Shown here piece by piece: positions 8,188 to 16,264 of a stretch of DNA of 64,000 bases. A program made the position numbers and the translations under genes. Each line of letters opens with the position of its first letter. Within the stretch, counting starts at the first letter, position 1. The notes beneath the pieces are model-generated. The model saw only the letters and a list, made by a program, of their open reading frames with translations, was not told the DNA's origin and ran no database searches. Source of the stretch: JBBRHQ01 sp963738305 (GTDB lineage: Bacteria; Actinomycetota; Thermoleophilia; Solirubrobacterales; 70-9); assembly GCA_963738305.1 (NCBI GenBank), contig CAVTVU010000007.1, positions 1-64,000 of the forward strand, given 5' to 3'.

Positions 8188-10155
8188 ATGGCCGAAGGCA
8201 ACGGAAAGGCGTCGAGGGCGGAGCGCGTCGCCGAGCAGCGACGTGGGCTGCCCGATTCGCCTGGCGTCTACATCTTCCACGGCCCTCACGGGGAGGTGCT
8301 CTACGTGGGGAAGGCGCGGTCGATCCGCAAGCGGGTCGCCTCGCACTTCTCGGGCGGCGACACGGAGATGACCCGCCGGGTCGATCGGATTGACTTCCTC
8401 GTCACCGCCAACGAGGCGGAGGCGCTGCTGGCCGAGCAGAGCTTCATCAGGCGCCACCGGCCCCGCTTCAACATCCGCCTGCGCGACGACAAGTCCTACC
8501 CCTACGTCGGGGTCAGCCTCGACGAGGATTTCCCGCGCGTCTACTTCACCCGCGAGCGGCACCGGCCGCGGCGCGCCTACTTCGGGCCCTTCTCGAGCGC
8601 CAAGCGGGTGCGCGAGACCCTCGACCTGCTGGGCAAGCTCTTCCAGTACCGCACCTGCGAGGGGCCCGAGCCGGGGCGGCGCTCCGGCAACCCCTGCCTC
8701 GACTACTTCATCAAGCGCTGCGGTGCCCCGTGCGTCGGCTACGTCGACCGGGAGGAGTACCGGCGCAACATCGAGGCGATCTGCGACTTCCTCTCCGGAC
8801 GCTACCGCCAGGTCGAGGCCGAGGAGGAGCGCAAGATGGAGGAGGCGGCCACCGCGCGCCAGTACGAGCGCGCCGCGCTGCATCGCGACCGCCTGCAGGC
8901 GATCCGCTCCCTGTTCGAGCGCCAGCGGGTCGCCGGCGGCTCGGTCGGCACCGCCGACCTGATCGGCGTCGCGGCCGAGGGTCCGGACGCCAACGCCCAG
9001 GTCTTCCAGGTCCGCGACGGGATCCTCGCCGAGCGGCAGAGCTTCTACCTCGACAACCACGGTGAGCGCGGCCTCGCCGAGGTGGCCGAGGAGTTCATCG
9101 GCCAGTACTACTCGGCCTCTCCGGCGATGCCGCGGACAATCGTCGTCGGTCCCTACCTGCGCGAGCGCGCCGCCCTGCTCTCCGAGGCGCTGAGCGAGCG
9201 CCGCGGATCCGCGGTCGAGGTGCGGGCCGCAGAGCGCGGCGACAAGCGCCGCCTGCGCGAGCTGGCCGACCGCAACGCGCGGCTCGCGCTCGACCAGGAC
9301 CGGCTGCGCCGCGAGCACCGGCGGCAGCGCCGGGTCGAGTCCCTGTCGGCGCTCCGCGAGGCGCTGGGGATGGAGGAGCTGCCGGTTCGGATCGAGGGCT
9401 TCGACATCTCCAACCTCGGCGCCCAGCACACGGTCGCCTCGATGGTCGTCTTCGAGGGCGGCGCGACGAAGAAGGCGCACTACCGGAGGTTCCGAATCAG
9501 AGGAGACGTAGCAGCGAGCCAGGAACCCGATCGCCTCCGGACGCGGAGCGGAGGAGGCGATCGGAGGGATTCCAGACGGACGCGGAGCGGAGGAGCCGGT
9601 CGGGGAGGTCCTGATGACTTTGCGGCGATGGAGGAGGTTCTCGGTCGCCGCATCAATCGCTACCTCGAGCAGACCGACCTCTCGCCGCACGACGCTGAGC
9701 GCGACGAGAGCTTCGCCTCGCTGCCTTCGCTGGTGGTGATCGACGGCGGCAAGGGCCAGCTGGCGGCGGGGATGCGTGCGATGCGGGAGTTCACGGAGCG
9801 TGGCGTGACGGTGATCAGCCTGGCCAAGCGGCTGGAAGAGGTGTACGTACCCAGCCGTTCCGCCCCGATCGACCTCACCGCGGACTCGGAGGCCTCGAAG
9901 CTGCTCCAGCGGGTCCGCGACGAGGCTCACCGGTTCGCGATCGAGCACCATCGCGGGCGCCGCGATCGGGCGATGACCGGCTCGGTGCTGGACGAGCTGA
10001 AGGGGGTCGGGCCGGTGCGAAAGCGGGCGCTCCTGCACCACTTCGGCTCGCCGGAGCGCTTCCTCGCGGCCACCCGCGAGGAGCTGGAGGCGGTCCCCGG
10101 CGTGCCCGGGAAGGTCGCCCGCGAGATCCACGAGCAGCTGAACCGCACCGGATGA
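8188..10155 (+). CDS. uvrC: excinuclease ABC subunit C
   Basis: UvrC makes the dual incisions of nucleotide excision repair with UvrA and UvrB. The 655-residue product has an N-terminal GIY-YIG nuclease domain (LPDSPGVYIFHGPHGEVLYV), the cysteine-bearing GNPCLDYFIKRCGAPC segment, a UVR region near residues 205-240, the RNase H-like C-terminal nuclease (EGFDISNLGAQ, VVIDGGKGQL) and a terminal helix-hairpin-helix (LKGVGPVRKRALLHHFGS). Residues ~438-474 are an unusual Arg/Ser/Gly insert between YRRFRIR and GPDDFAAM, encoded by a tandem repeat. TACCCT lies 8 bases before the ATG, suggesting a leaderless mRNA. The stop overlaps rapZ in ATGA. Confidence 0.97.
   Translation: MAEGNGKASRAERVAEQRRGLPDSPGVYIFHGPHGEVLYVGKARSIRKRVASHFSGGDTEMTRRVDRIDFLVTANEAEALLAEQSFIRRHRPRFNIRLRDDKSYPYVGVSLDEDFPRVYFTRERHRPRRAYFGPFSSAKRVRETLDLLGKLFQYRTCEGPEPGRRSGNPCLDYFIKRCGAPCVGYVDREEYRRNIEAICDFLSGRYRQVEAEEERKMEEAATARQYERAALHRDRLQAIRSLFERQRVAGGSVGTADLIGVAAEGPDANAQVFQVRDGILAERQSFYLDNHGERGLAEVAEEFIGQYYSASPAMPRTIVVGPYLRERAALLSEALSERRGSAVEVRAAERGDKRRLRELADRNARLALDQDRLRREHRRQRRVESLSALREALGMEELPVRIEGFDISNLGAQHTVASMVVFEGGATKKAHYRRFRIRGDVAASQEPDRLRTRSGGGDRRDSRRTRSGGAGRGGPDDFAAMEEVLGRRINRYLEQTDLSPHDAERDESFASLPSLVVIDGGKGQLAAGMRAMREFTERGVTVISLAKRLEEVYVPSRSAPIDLTADSEASKLLQRVRDEAHRFAIEHHRGRRDRAMTGSVLDELKGVGPVRKRALLHHFGSPERFLAATREELEAVPGVPGKVAREIHEQLNRTG
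9527..9595 (+). repeat. in-frame tandem/palindromic repeat inside uvrC
   Basis: CGGACGCGGAGCGGAGGAG occurs at 9538-9556 and 9577-9595, an exact 39-bp (13-codon) offset. In addition CCGATCGCCTCCG (9527-9539) pairs with CGGAGGAGGCGATCGG (9549-9564) with a small bulge. It encodes the extra Arg/Ser/Gly-rich stretch in UvrC and keeps the frame open. Confidence 0.8.
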
Positions 10156-11039
10156 GTGCGGCCGATCCGACAGCCGTGAAGATGGTCGTGATCACCGGCC
10201 ACTCGGGGGCAGGGAAGTCGGAGGCGATCGCCGCCTTCGAGGACGGCGGGTACTTCTGCGTCGACAACCTGCCGCCACGGATGATCGGCTCGCTCGGCGA
10301 GCTCTTCCGCCACTCGGGCAGCGGGGTGGAGCGCGCCGCCGTCGTCTCCGACGTACGCGGGGGAGAGTACTTCGAGGAGCTGATCCAGGTCCTGGGCGAG
10401 TTGGAGCGGGAGGGCCTGCCGCTGGAGGTGCTCTATCTGGAGGCCGACGAGGAGACCCTGGTCGATCGCTACAAGGAGACGCGCCGCCGCCATCCCCTGG
10501 CCCCCGAGGGAAGGATCGTCGAGGGCATCCGGGCGGAGCGGGAGATGCTTGCGCCGCTGCGGGAGCGCGCCGACGTCGTGATGGACACCGGCGACCTGAC
10601 CGCCGGCGCCCTGCGGCGCCGCATCGCCGACGAGATGCTGAGCGCGGTTCCCGGCGGCAAGCTGGCCCTGACCCTGCTCACGTTCGGCTTCAAGAACGGA
10701 CCCCCCCGCGACGCCGACCTGACACTCGACGTTCGCTTCCTGCCCAACCCTCATTACGTCGACGAGCTGAGGGCGCTGACCGGGCACGACGAGGAGGTGC
10801 GGCGTTACGTCGAGTCGGGGACCCAGGCGGGCGAGTTCTATGGCCGCCTGCTGCCCCTCCTGGAGTTCCTCGTCCCGGCCTACGTCGCCGAAGGCAAGAG
10901 CCACCTGACCATCGCGATCGGATGCACGGGCGGGCGCCACCGCTCGGTGACGGTGGCCGACCGGATCCGCCGCGACCTCGCCGCGCGCGAGGACATGATC
11001 GTCAAAGTCAAGCACCGGGACGTCGAGCTCGACGACTGA
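10152..11039 (+). CDS. rapZ: RNase adapter/nucleotide-binding protein RapZ (YvcJ family)
   Basis: A 295-residue P-loop protein. Walker A is GHSGAGKS near the N-terminus, followed by the family block CVDNLPPRMI. Later blocks VRFLPNPHYVDELR and IAIGCTGGRHRSVTVADR are hallmarks of RapZ/YvcJ. In E. coli RapZ controls glucosamine-6-phosphate synthase through small RNA decay; in Gram-positives the role is less clear. It overlaps uvrC by four bases, so the two are translationally coupled. In many actinobacteria yvcK and whiA follow directly; here an ABC transporter pair follows instead. Confidence 0.96.
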   Translation: MSAADPTAVKMVVITGHSGAGKSEAIAAFEDGGYFCVDNLPPRMIGSLGELFRHSGSGVERAAVVSDVRGGEYFEELIQVLGELEREGLPLEVLYLEADEETLVDRYKETRRRHPLAPEGRIVEGIRAEREMLAPLRERADVVMDTGDLTAGALRRRIADEMLSAVPGGKLALTLLTFGFKNGPPRDADLTLDVRFLPNPHYVDELRALTGHDEEVRRYVESGTQAGEFYGRLLPLLEFLVPAYVAEGKSHLTIAIGCTGGRHRSVTVADRIRRDLAAREDMIVKVKHRDVELDD

Positions 11040-11090
11040 CCAAGCGCGGGGCCTTGCCGGGCGTTCCGCCGCCTAACATCCATCCCTGCG

Positions 11091-11999
11091 ATGCCGCCCC
11101 CCGCGATCTCGATCCGCGACCTGCGCATGTCCTACGGCGAGGTCGAGGCAGTACGCGGCATCGACCTCGACGTGGAGCCGGGCGAGATCCTCGCCTTCCT
11201 CGGGCCGAACGGCGCCGGGAAGACAACCACCGTCGAGATCCTCGAGGGATACCGCCGCCGCAGCGGCGGGGAGGTCACGGTGCTCGGCGAGGACCCCCAG
11301 GGTGCCGGCTCCGCGTGGCGCGAGCGGATCGGGATCGTCCTGCAGACCAACAAGCTCGATCCCTACCTGACGGTTCGCGAGTCCCTGGAGCTCTATGCGG
11401 GCTACTACCGAAGCCCCCGCGCCGTGGACGAGGTGATCGGCCTGGTCGGCCTCCGGGAGAAGGCGGATGAGCGCGCCAGCAGGCTATCCGGTGGCCAGCA
11501 GCGCAGGCTCGACGTCGGCATCGCCTTGATCGGTGATCCCGAGCTGCTCTTCCTCGACGAGCCGACCACGGGCTTCGATCCCTCCGCCCGGCGCCAGGCA
11601 TGGAAGGTGATCGCAGGGTTGCGCGACCTCGGCAAGACGGTCTTCCTCACCACGCATTACATGGACGAGGCGCAGCAGCTCGCCGACCGGGTGACGATCA
11701 TCGCGCGCGGGGAGATCGTCGCCCGGGGCACGCCCGAGGATCTCGGCAACCGCGATGAGGAGCCGGCCCGGATCAGCTTCCGGCTCCCCGCGGGCCTGAC
11801 GGCGGAGCAGATTCCGCTGCAGGTGGCTGCGGCGAACGGCCAGGGACAGGTGACGCTGAGCACCAGCACCCCGGTGGAGGCGCTCAACCGGCTCACCGGC
11901 TGGGCCCTGGAGCGGGGCATCGAGCTGGAGGGTCTCGAGGTCGCCAGGCCAAGCCTCGAGGACATCTACCTCGAGCTGACCTCGGAGCAGGGCGAGTGA
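11091..11999 (+). CDS. ABC transporter ATP-binding protein, DrrA/ABC-2 exporter type
   Basis: A 302-residue ATPase with Walker A GPNGAGKTT, signature LSGGQQRR, Walker B LLFLDEPTTGFD and the H-loop in LTTHYMDEAQQL. A C-terminal extension of about 80 residues is typical of drug or polysaccharide exporters of the DrrA family. It pairs with the permease that starts in its stop codon (GTGA). TAACAT lies 11 bases before the ATG and no good ribosome binding site is seen. The exported compound cannot be told from sequence. Confidence 0.92.
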   Translation: MPPPAISIRDLRMSYGEVEAVRGIDLDVEPGEILAFLGPNGAGKTTTVEILEGYRRRSGGEVTVLGEDPQGAGSAWRERIGIVLQTNKLDPYLTVRESLELYAGYYRSPRAVDEVIGLVGLREKADERASRLSGGQQRRLDVGIALIGDPELLFLDEPTTGFDPSARRQAWKVIAGLRDLGKTVFLTTHYMDEAQQLADRVTIIARGEIVARGTPEDLGNRDEEPARISFRLPAGLTAEQIPLQVAAANGQGQVTLSTSTPVEALNRLTGWALERGIELEGLEVARPSLEDIYLELTSEQGE

Positions 12000-12772
12000 C
12001 GGGCGCCGCGCTCGCGCTACACCAGTTCCGCTACGACCAGAAGGCGTTCTGGCGCAATCCGGCCTCGGTCTTCTTCACGGTCCTCTTCCCGGTCCTGCTG
12101 CTGCTGATCTTCGCCACCGTGTTCGGCGGACAGACGGTGGACGTTCGAGGGGGAGTCAAGACGACGACCTACTACGTCCCAGCGATCATCACGCTCTCGG
12201 TCATCTCGGCAACGATGCAGAGCCTGGCCATGTCCCTGACGATCGCCCGCGAGGACGGGCGCCTGAAGCGAGGCCGGGGGACGCCGATGCCTGCCTGGGT
12301 CTTCGTCGCCGGCAGGGTCGGCAACGCGATCGTCGTATCGCTGCTGATGCTCGCCCTGCTGGCGGCCATCGGCGGCATCCTCTACGGGGTCGAGGTCCCC
12401 TGGGACCGGTTGCCGGCGATCCTCCTCATCCTGATCGTTGGCACGGCCGCCTTCTGCTGCCTGGGCATCGCCCTGACCGCGCTGATCCCCTCCCAGGATG
12501 CCGCCGCCCCGATCGTCAACGCCATCCTGCTCCCGCTCTATTTCCTCTCCGGCGTCTTCATCCCGGACGACCAGCTCCCCAGCGGCGTGATCCACTTCGC
12601 CGACGCGTTCCCGATCAGGCATTTCTTCGAGGCCTTCTTCGGCGCCTACGTCCCGGCCGGCGGCGGCGGCTCGGCGGTGGAGTGGGACAACCTGGCGATC
12701 GTCGCGATCTGGGGCGTGGCCGGCCTGCTGCTGGCGGTTCGCTTCTTCCGCTGGACGCCGAGAAGCGGCTGA
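11996..12772 (+). CDS. ABC-2 type transporter permease
   Basis: A 258-residue membrane protein that begins at GTG 11996, overlapping the ATPase stop. About six hydrophobic segments are visible, the first at ~residues 20-40 (ASVFFTVLFPVLLLLIFATV). A conserved ABC-2 loop occurs near the end (PLYFLSGVFIPDDQLP). Together with the upstream ATPase it would form a homodimeric exporter complex in the cytoplasmic membrane. Confidence 0.9.
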   Translation: MTGAALALHQFRYDQKAFWRNPASVFFTVLFPVLLLLIFATVFGGQTVDVRGGVKTTTYYVPAIITLSVISATMQSLAMSLTIAREDGRLKRGRGTPMPAWVFVAGRVGNAIVVSLLMLALLAAIGGILYGVEVPWDRLPAILLILIVGTAAFCCLGIALTALIPSQDAAAPIVNAILLPLYFLSGVFIPDDQLPSGVIHFADAFPIRHFFEAFFGAYVPAGGGGSAVEWDNLAIVAIWGVAGLLLAVRFFRWTPRSG

Positions 12773-12828
12773 GCCGAGCGCCCGGGCGGGGGCGACACGT
12801 TTCGCCGCGCCGGTATAGCCTGCCCGCC

Positions 12829-13191
12829 GTGCTCCATCACGTCCGCCTCGAGGTTGCCGACCTGGAGAAGAGCGCTTCGTTCTACGACTCGCTGCTCGCC
12901 CCGCTGGGGTGGCGGCGGCATTTCGAGCGCGACGAGACGGTGGGCTGGGGCATCGCTAAGCCGGTCTTCTTCGTCTCGGCCCACCATCCGCCGGCCCCGG
13001 GCTTCGGCCTGATCTGCTTCTCGGCCAAGGGGATCGCAGCGGTCAGGGCGGCGTGGGAGGGAGGCACGAACGCCGGGGGCAGGAGCACCGGCGAGCCTGG
13101 CGAGTCCCGAAGCCACGGCTCGGGTAGCTACTCGGCGTTCCTCCAGGATCCCGACGGGTACGACATCGAGGTCACGATCGGTCCCGACTGA
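12829..13191 (+). CDS. VOC superfamily (glyoxalase/dioxygenase-like) protein
   Basis: A 120-residue single VOC domain. It opens with VLHHVRLEVADLEKSASFYD, whose His is a usual metal ligand, and ends with YSAFLQDPDGYDIEVTI, whose Glu is the other usual ligand. Members include glyoxalase I, ring-cleaving dioxygenases and resistance proteins; the substrate here is unknown. GTG 12829 lies 9 bases after a TATAGC motif, consistent with leaderless expression. The longer open frame starting at 12682 overlaps the permease and is rejected. Confidence 0.85.
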   Translation: MLHHVRLEVADLEKSASFYDSLLAPLGWRRHFERDETVGWGIAKPVFFVSAHHPPAPGFGLICFSAKGIAAVRAAWEGGTNAGGRSTGEPGESRSHGSGSYSAFLQDPDGYDIEVTIGPD

Positions 13192-13253
13192 ATCGTCTCT
13201 GACTCCATAAGATCGGAGGGACCAGAGATCGCAGACCCAGGAGGAATAGCTGA

Positions 13254-14279
13254 ATGGCTGTCAAGGTCGGGATAAACGGCTTCGGACGAATCGGGCGGAA
13301 CGTCCTGCGAGCAGCGCTTGCAACGGATGCGGACCTCGAGTTCGTCGCACTGAACGACCTGATCGACGTGGAGACGATCACCCACCTGTTCAAGTACGAC
13401 TCGATCTACGGCCGGTTCCCGGGGGAGGTCGAGGCGGGCGAGGCCTCGATCACGGTCGACGGCTCGGAGATCAAGATCCTCTCCGAGCGAAATCCGGCCG
13501 ACCTGCCCTGGGGTGACCTCGGCGTCGACGTGGTGATCGAGTCGACGGGCTTCTTCACCGCCCGCGCGGACGCCGCCAAGCACCTCGAGGCCGGCGCCAA
13601 GAAGGTCATCATCTCCGCCCCGGCCAAGGAGCCGGACGTGACCGTCGCGCTGGGGGTCAACTTCGAGGGCTCCTACGACCCGCAGAGCCATCACATCATC
13701 TCCAACGCGTCGTGCACCACCAATTGCCTTGCCCCGGTGGCCAAGGTGCTGCACGAGTCCTTCGGGATCGAGAACGGGCTGATGACGACGATCCACGCCT
13801 ACACCGCCGACCAACGGCTCCAGGACATGCCCCACAAGGACCTGCGCCGCGCCCGCGCTGCGGCGCTCAACCTGATCCCGACCACGACCGGCGCCGCAAA
13901 GGCCGTCGGGCTGGTGCTGCCCGACCTGAACGGCAAGCTCAATGGCTTTGCGATGCGCGCGCCGGTGCCGACCGGCTCGGTCGTGGACCTTGTCGCCAAC
14001 GTCTCGGTGGAGACCAGCGCCGAGCAGATCAACGAGGCGGTCAGGGCGGCGGCCGAAGGACCGATGGAGGGGATCCTCTCCTACACAGAGGACGCGATCG
14101 TCTCGACAGACATAGTCGGCGATCCGCACTCCTCGATCTTTGACGCCGGGCAGACGATGGTGATCGACGGCGGCCGCATGATCAAGGCCGTTTCCTGGTA
14201 CGACAACGAGTGGGGTTACTCCAACCGCTGTATCGAGCTGGCGGGCAAGGTCCTCGCCCCGGTCACCGCGGGGGCCTGA
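13254..14279 (+). CDS. gap: glyceraldehyde-3-phosphate dehydrogenase, type I
   Basis: The 341-residue enzyme oxidises glyceraldehyde 3-phosphate to 1,3-bisphosphoglycerate. The NAD-binding start is VGINGFGRIGRNVLRA, the catalytic Cys is in SNASCTTNCLAP, and the C-terminal signature WYDNEWGYSNRC is intact. Start ATG 13254 has GGAGGA about 8 bases upstream, a clear ribosome binding site. It leads a plus-strand glycolytic run gap-pgk-tpiA-gpmI with a 15-base gap to pgk. Confidence 0.97.
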   Translation: MAVKVGINGFGRIGRNVLRAALATDADLEFVALNDLIDVETITHLFKYDSIYGRFPGEVEAGEASITVDGSEIKILSERNPADLPWGDLGVDVVIESTGFFTARADAAKHLEAGAKKVIISAPAKEPDVTVALGVNFEGSYDPQSHHIISNASCTTNCLAPVAKVLHESFGIENGLMTTIHAYTADQRLQDMPHKDLRRARAAALNLIPTTTGAAKAVGLVLPDLNGKLNGFAMRAPVPTGSVVDLVANVSVETSAEQINEAVRAAAEGPMEGILSYTEDAIVSTDIVGDPHSSIFDAGQTMVIDGGRMIKAVSWYDNEWGYSNRCIELAGKVLAPVTAGA

Positions 14280-14294
14280 GGGCTCGCCGCGACG

Positions 14295-15512
14295 TTGAGC
14301 GAGCCCAAGGCAAGCGTCCGCGACGCCGACGTCGCGGGCAAGCGGGTGCTGGTGAGGGTCGACTTCAACGTGCCCCTCGCCGAGGGGAAGGTCGAGGACG
14401 ACACCCGGATCAGGGCCGCGCTGCCGACGATCGAGCTGCTGCGCAGCCGCGGCGCCAGGATGATCCTCGTCTCCCACCTCGGGCGACCCGAAGGTCAGCC
14501 TGATCCGGCCCTCTCGATGCGGCCCGTGGCCGAGCGGCTCTCGGAGCTGATCTCCTCAGACGTCCAGCTCGCCCCCGAGGTAGCGGGCGAGCAGGCGGCG
14601 GCGATGGCCGCGGCGCTCGAGCCCGGGGAGGTGCTGCTGCTCGAGAACAGCCGCTTCGAGCCCGGCGAGACCACCAACGACGCCGAGCTGGCGGCCGCTC
14701 TGGCTGACCTCGCCGAGGTCTACGTCAACGACGCGTTCGGGGCCGCCCACCGCGCCCACGCGACGACCGAGGGGGTGGCCCACCTCCTGCCCGCCTACGC
14801 GGGGCTGCTGCTGGAGCGCGAGCTGGAGCACCTCGGCCGGGTCGTAGCCGATCCCGAGCGTCCCCTGGTGGTCGTGCTGGGCGGTGCCAAGGTCAGCGAC
14901 AAGGTGGGCGTGATCGACCGCTTCCTGGAGTACGCCGACGCGATCCTGATCGGCGGCGCCATGTGCTTCAGCTTCTTCCGCGCCCAGGGATGCTCCACCG
15001 GCGACTCCCTGGTGGAGGAGGAGGGGGTCGAGCTGGCCGCGAAGGCGCTGGAGAAGGCGGAGGGATCCGCTTGCGATCTGCGGCTCCCGGTCGACATCGT
15101 GCTCGGCGACCGCTTCGCGGCGGATGCGGAGTGCCGGGTCGCCGAGGGCACCGAGGTGCCCGACGGCTGGATGGGCCTCGACATCGGCCCGCGCACCGCG
15201 CGCGAGTACGCAGCCGAGGCCTCCGCCGCCGGCACCGTCCTCTGGAACGGGCCGATGGGCGCGTTCGAGCTGGAGCCTTTCGCGGACGGCACCAGGGTCC
15301 TGGCCGAGGCAGTCGCCCAAACCGAGGCGACCACCGTGGTCGGCGGTGGCGACTCGGTCGCCGCGCTGGGGCAGTTCGGCTTGGCCGACCGGGTGGACTG
15401 GCTGAGTACCGGCGGCGGAGCCTCGCTCGAGCTGCTCGAGGGCAAGCCGCTGCCGGGAGTCGAGGCGCTGAGGGGCCGCGAGTCCGCGGCGCAGGAAGGA
15501 GGAGAGGGGTGA
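14295..15512 (+). CDS. pgk: phosphoglycerate kinase
   Basis: A 405-residue kinase that transfers phosphate from 1,3-bisphosphoglycerate to ADP. Family blocks include VLVRVDFNVPL at the N-terminus, LLLENSRFEPGE, VVLGGAKVSDKVGVI and the nucleotide-binding LWNGPMGAFE with VVGGGDSVAAL near the C-terminus. The start is TTG 14295, 15 bases after gap. The stop overlaps the GTG of tpiA. Confidence 0.97.
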   Translation: MSEPKASVRDADVAGKRVLVRVDFNVPLAEGKVEDDTRIRAALPTIELLRSRGARMILVSHLGRPEGQPDPALSMRPVAERLSELISSDVQLAPEVAGEQAAAMAAALEPGEVLLLENSRFEPGETTNDAELAAALADLAEVYVNDAFGAAHRAHATTEGVAHLLPAYAGLLLERELEHLGRVVADPERPLVVVLGGAKVSDKVGVIDRFLEYADAILIGGAMCFSFFRAQGCSTGDSLVEEEGVELAAKALEKAEGSACDLRLPVDIVLGDRFAADAECRVAEGTEVPDGWMGLDIGPRTAREYAAEASAAGTVLWNGPMGAFELEPFADGTRVLAEAVAQTEATTVVGGGDSVAALGQFGLADRVDWLSTGGGASLELLEGKPLPGVEALRGRESAAQEGGEG

Positions 15513-16264
15513 GCGAGAGACGCCCGTACGTCGCCGCCAACTGGAAGATGAGCAAGACGGTGGCCGAGGCCGAGCAGTTCCTCGACGCCTTCCTGCCGAG
15601 TGCCCCCGGCGCGGACGGGCCGGAGGTCGTGATCTGCCCTTCCTTTCTCGCGCTGTCCGCAGTGGCCGACCGCTGCTCAGGCACATCGGTCAGGGTCGCC
15701 GCGCAGAACATGCACGAGGAGGAGGCCGGCGCCTTCACCGGCGAGGTCTCTGCTCCGATGCTGCTCGAGGCGGGCGCCTCGGCGGTCATCCTCGGGCATT
15801 CCGAGCGCCGGCAGCTGTTCGGGGAGACGGACGAGGCGCTGGCCCGCAAGGTGCCCGCCGCGCTCGCGGCGGGGCTGGAGCCGATCCTCTGTGTCGGCGA
15901 GACGGAGGAGGCTCGGGACGCCGAGCAGACCGAAGCCGTGCTCGAGCGCCAGATCCAGGCCGATCTCGAGGGGGTGGAGGGGGCCGAGACGTCACGGATA
16001 GTGGTCGCCTACGAGCCGATATGGGCGATCGGCACCGGTCGCACGGCGACTCCCGAGCAGGCCCAGGAAGCGATCGCCTTCATCCGCGACATGCTCCGCG
16101 CCCGCGGCGGGGACGCCGAGCAGGTGCGAATCCTCTACGGGGGGTCGGTGAAACCCGGGAACGCGGCCGAGCTGATGGCCCGGGGCGACATCGACGGGGC
16201 GCTCGTCGGCGGGGCCTCGCTCGACCCGGCGGACTTCTCGGCGATCGTCGCGGCGGCCGGATGA
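15509..16264 (+). CDS. tpiA: triosephosphate isomerase
   Basis: A 251-residue TIM barrel that interconverts dihydroxyacetone phosphate and glyceraldehyde 3-phosphate. Catalytic residues are seen in AANWKM (Lys), ILGHSERR (His) and VAYEPIWAIGTG (Glu), and LYGGSVKPGN is the phosphate-binding loop. GTG 15509 overlaps the pgk stop and follows GGAGAGGG. The stop overlaps gpmI in ATGA. Confidence 0.97.
   Translation: MSERRPYVAANWKMSKTVAEAEQFLDAFLPSAPGADGPEVVICPSFLALSAVADRCSGTSVRVAAQNMHEEEAGAFTGEVSAPMLLEAGASAVILGHSERRQLFGETDEALARKVPAALAAGLEPILCVGETEEARDAEQTEAVLERQIQADLEGVEGAETSRIVVAYEPIWAIGTGRTATPEQAQEAIAFIRDMLRARGGDAEQVRILYGGSVKPGNAAELMARGDIDGALVGGASLDPADFSAIVAAAG

Noticed and set aside
8173..10131. 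652-codon open frame antisense to uvrC
   Set aside because: It is the complement of a certain gene, rich in Leu/Arg/Val/Gly without motifs. This is a common artefact of high-GC coding DNA, as are the antisense frames at 14556-15686 and 16135-17643.
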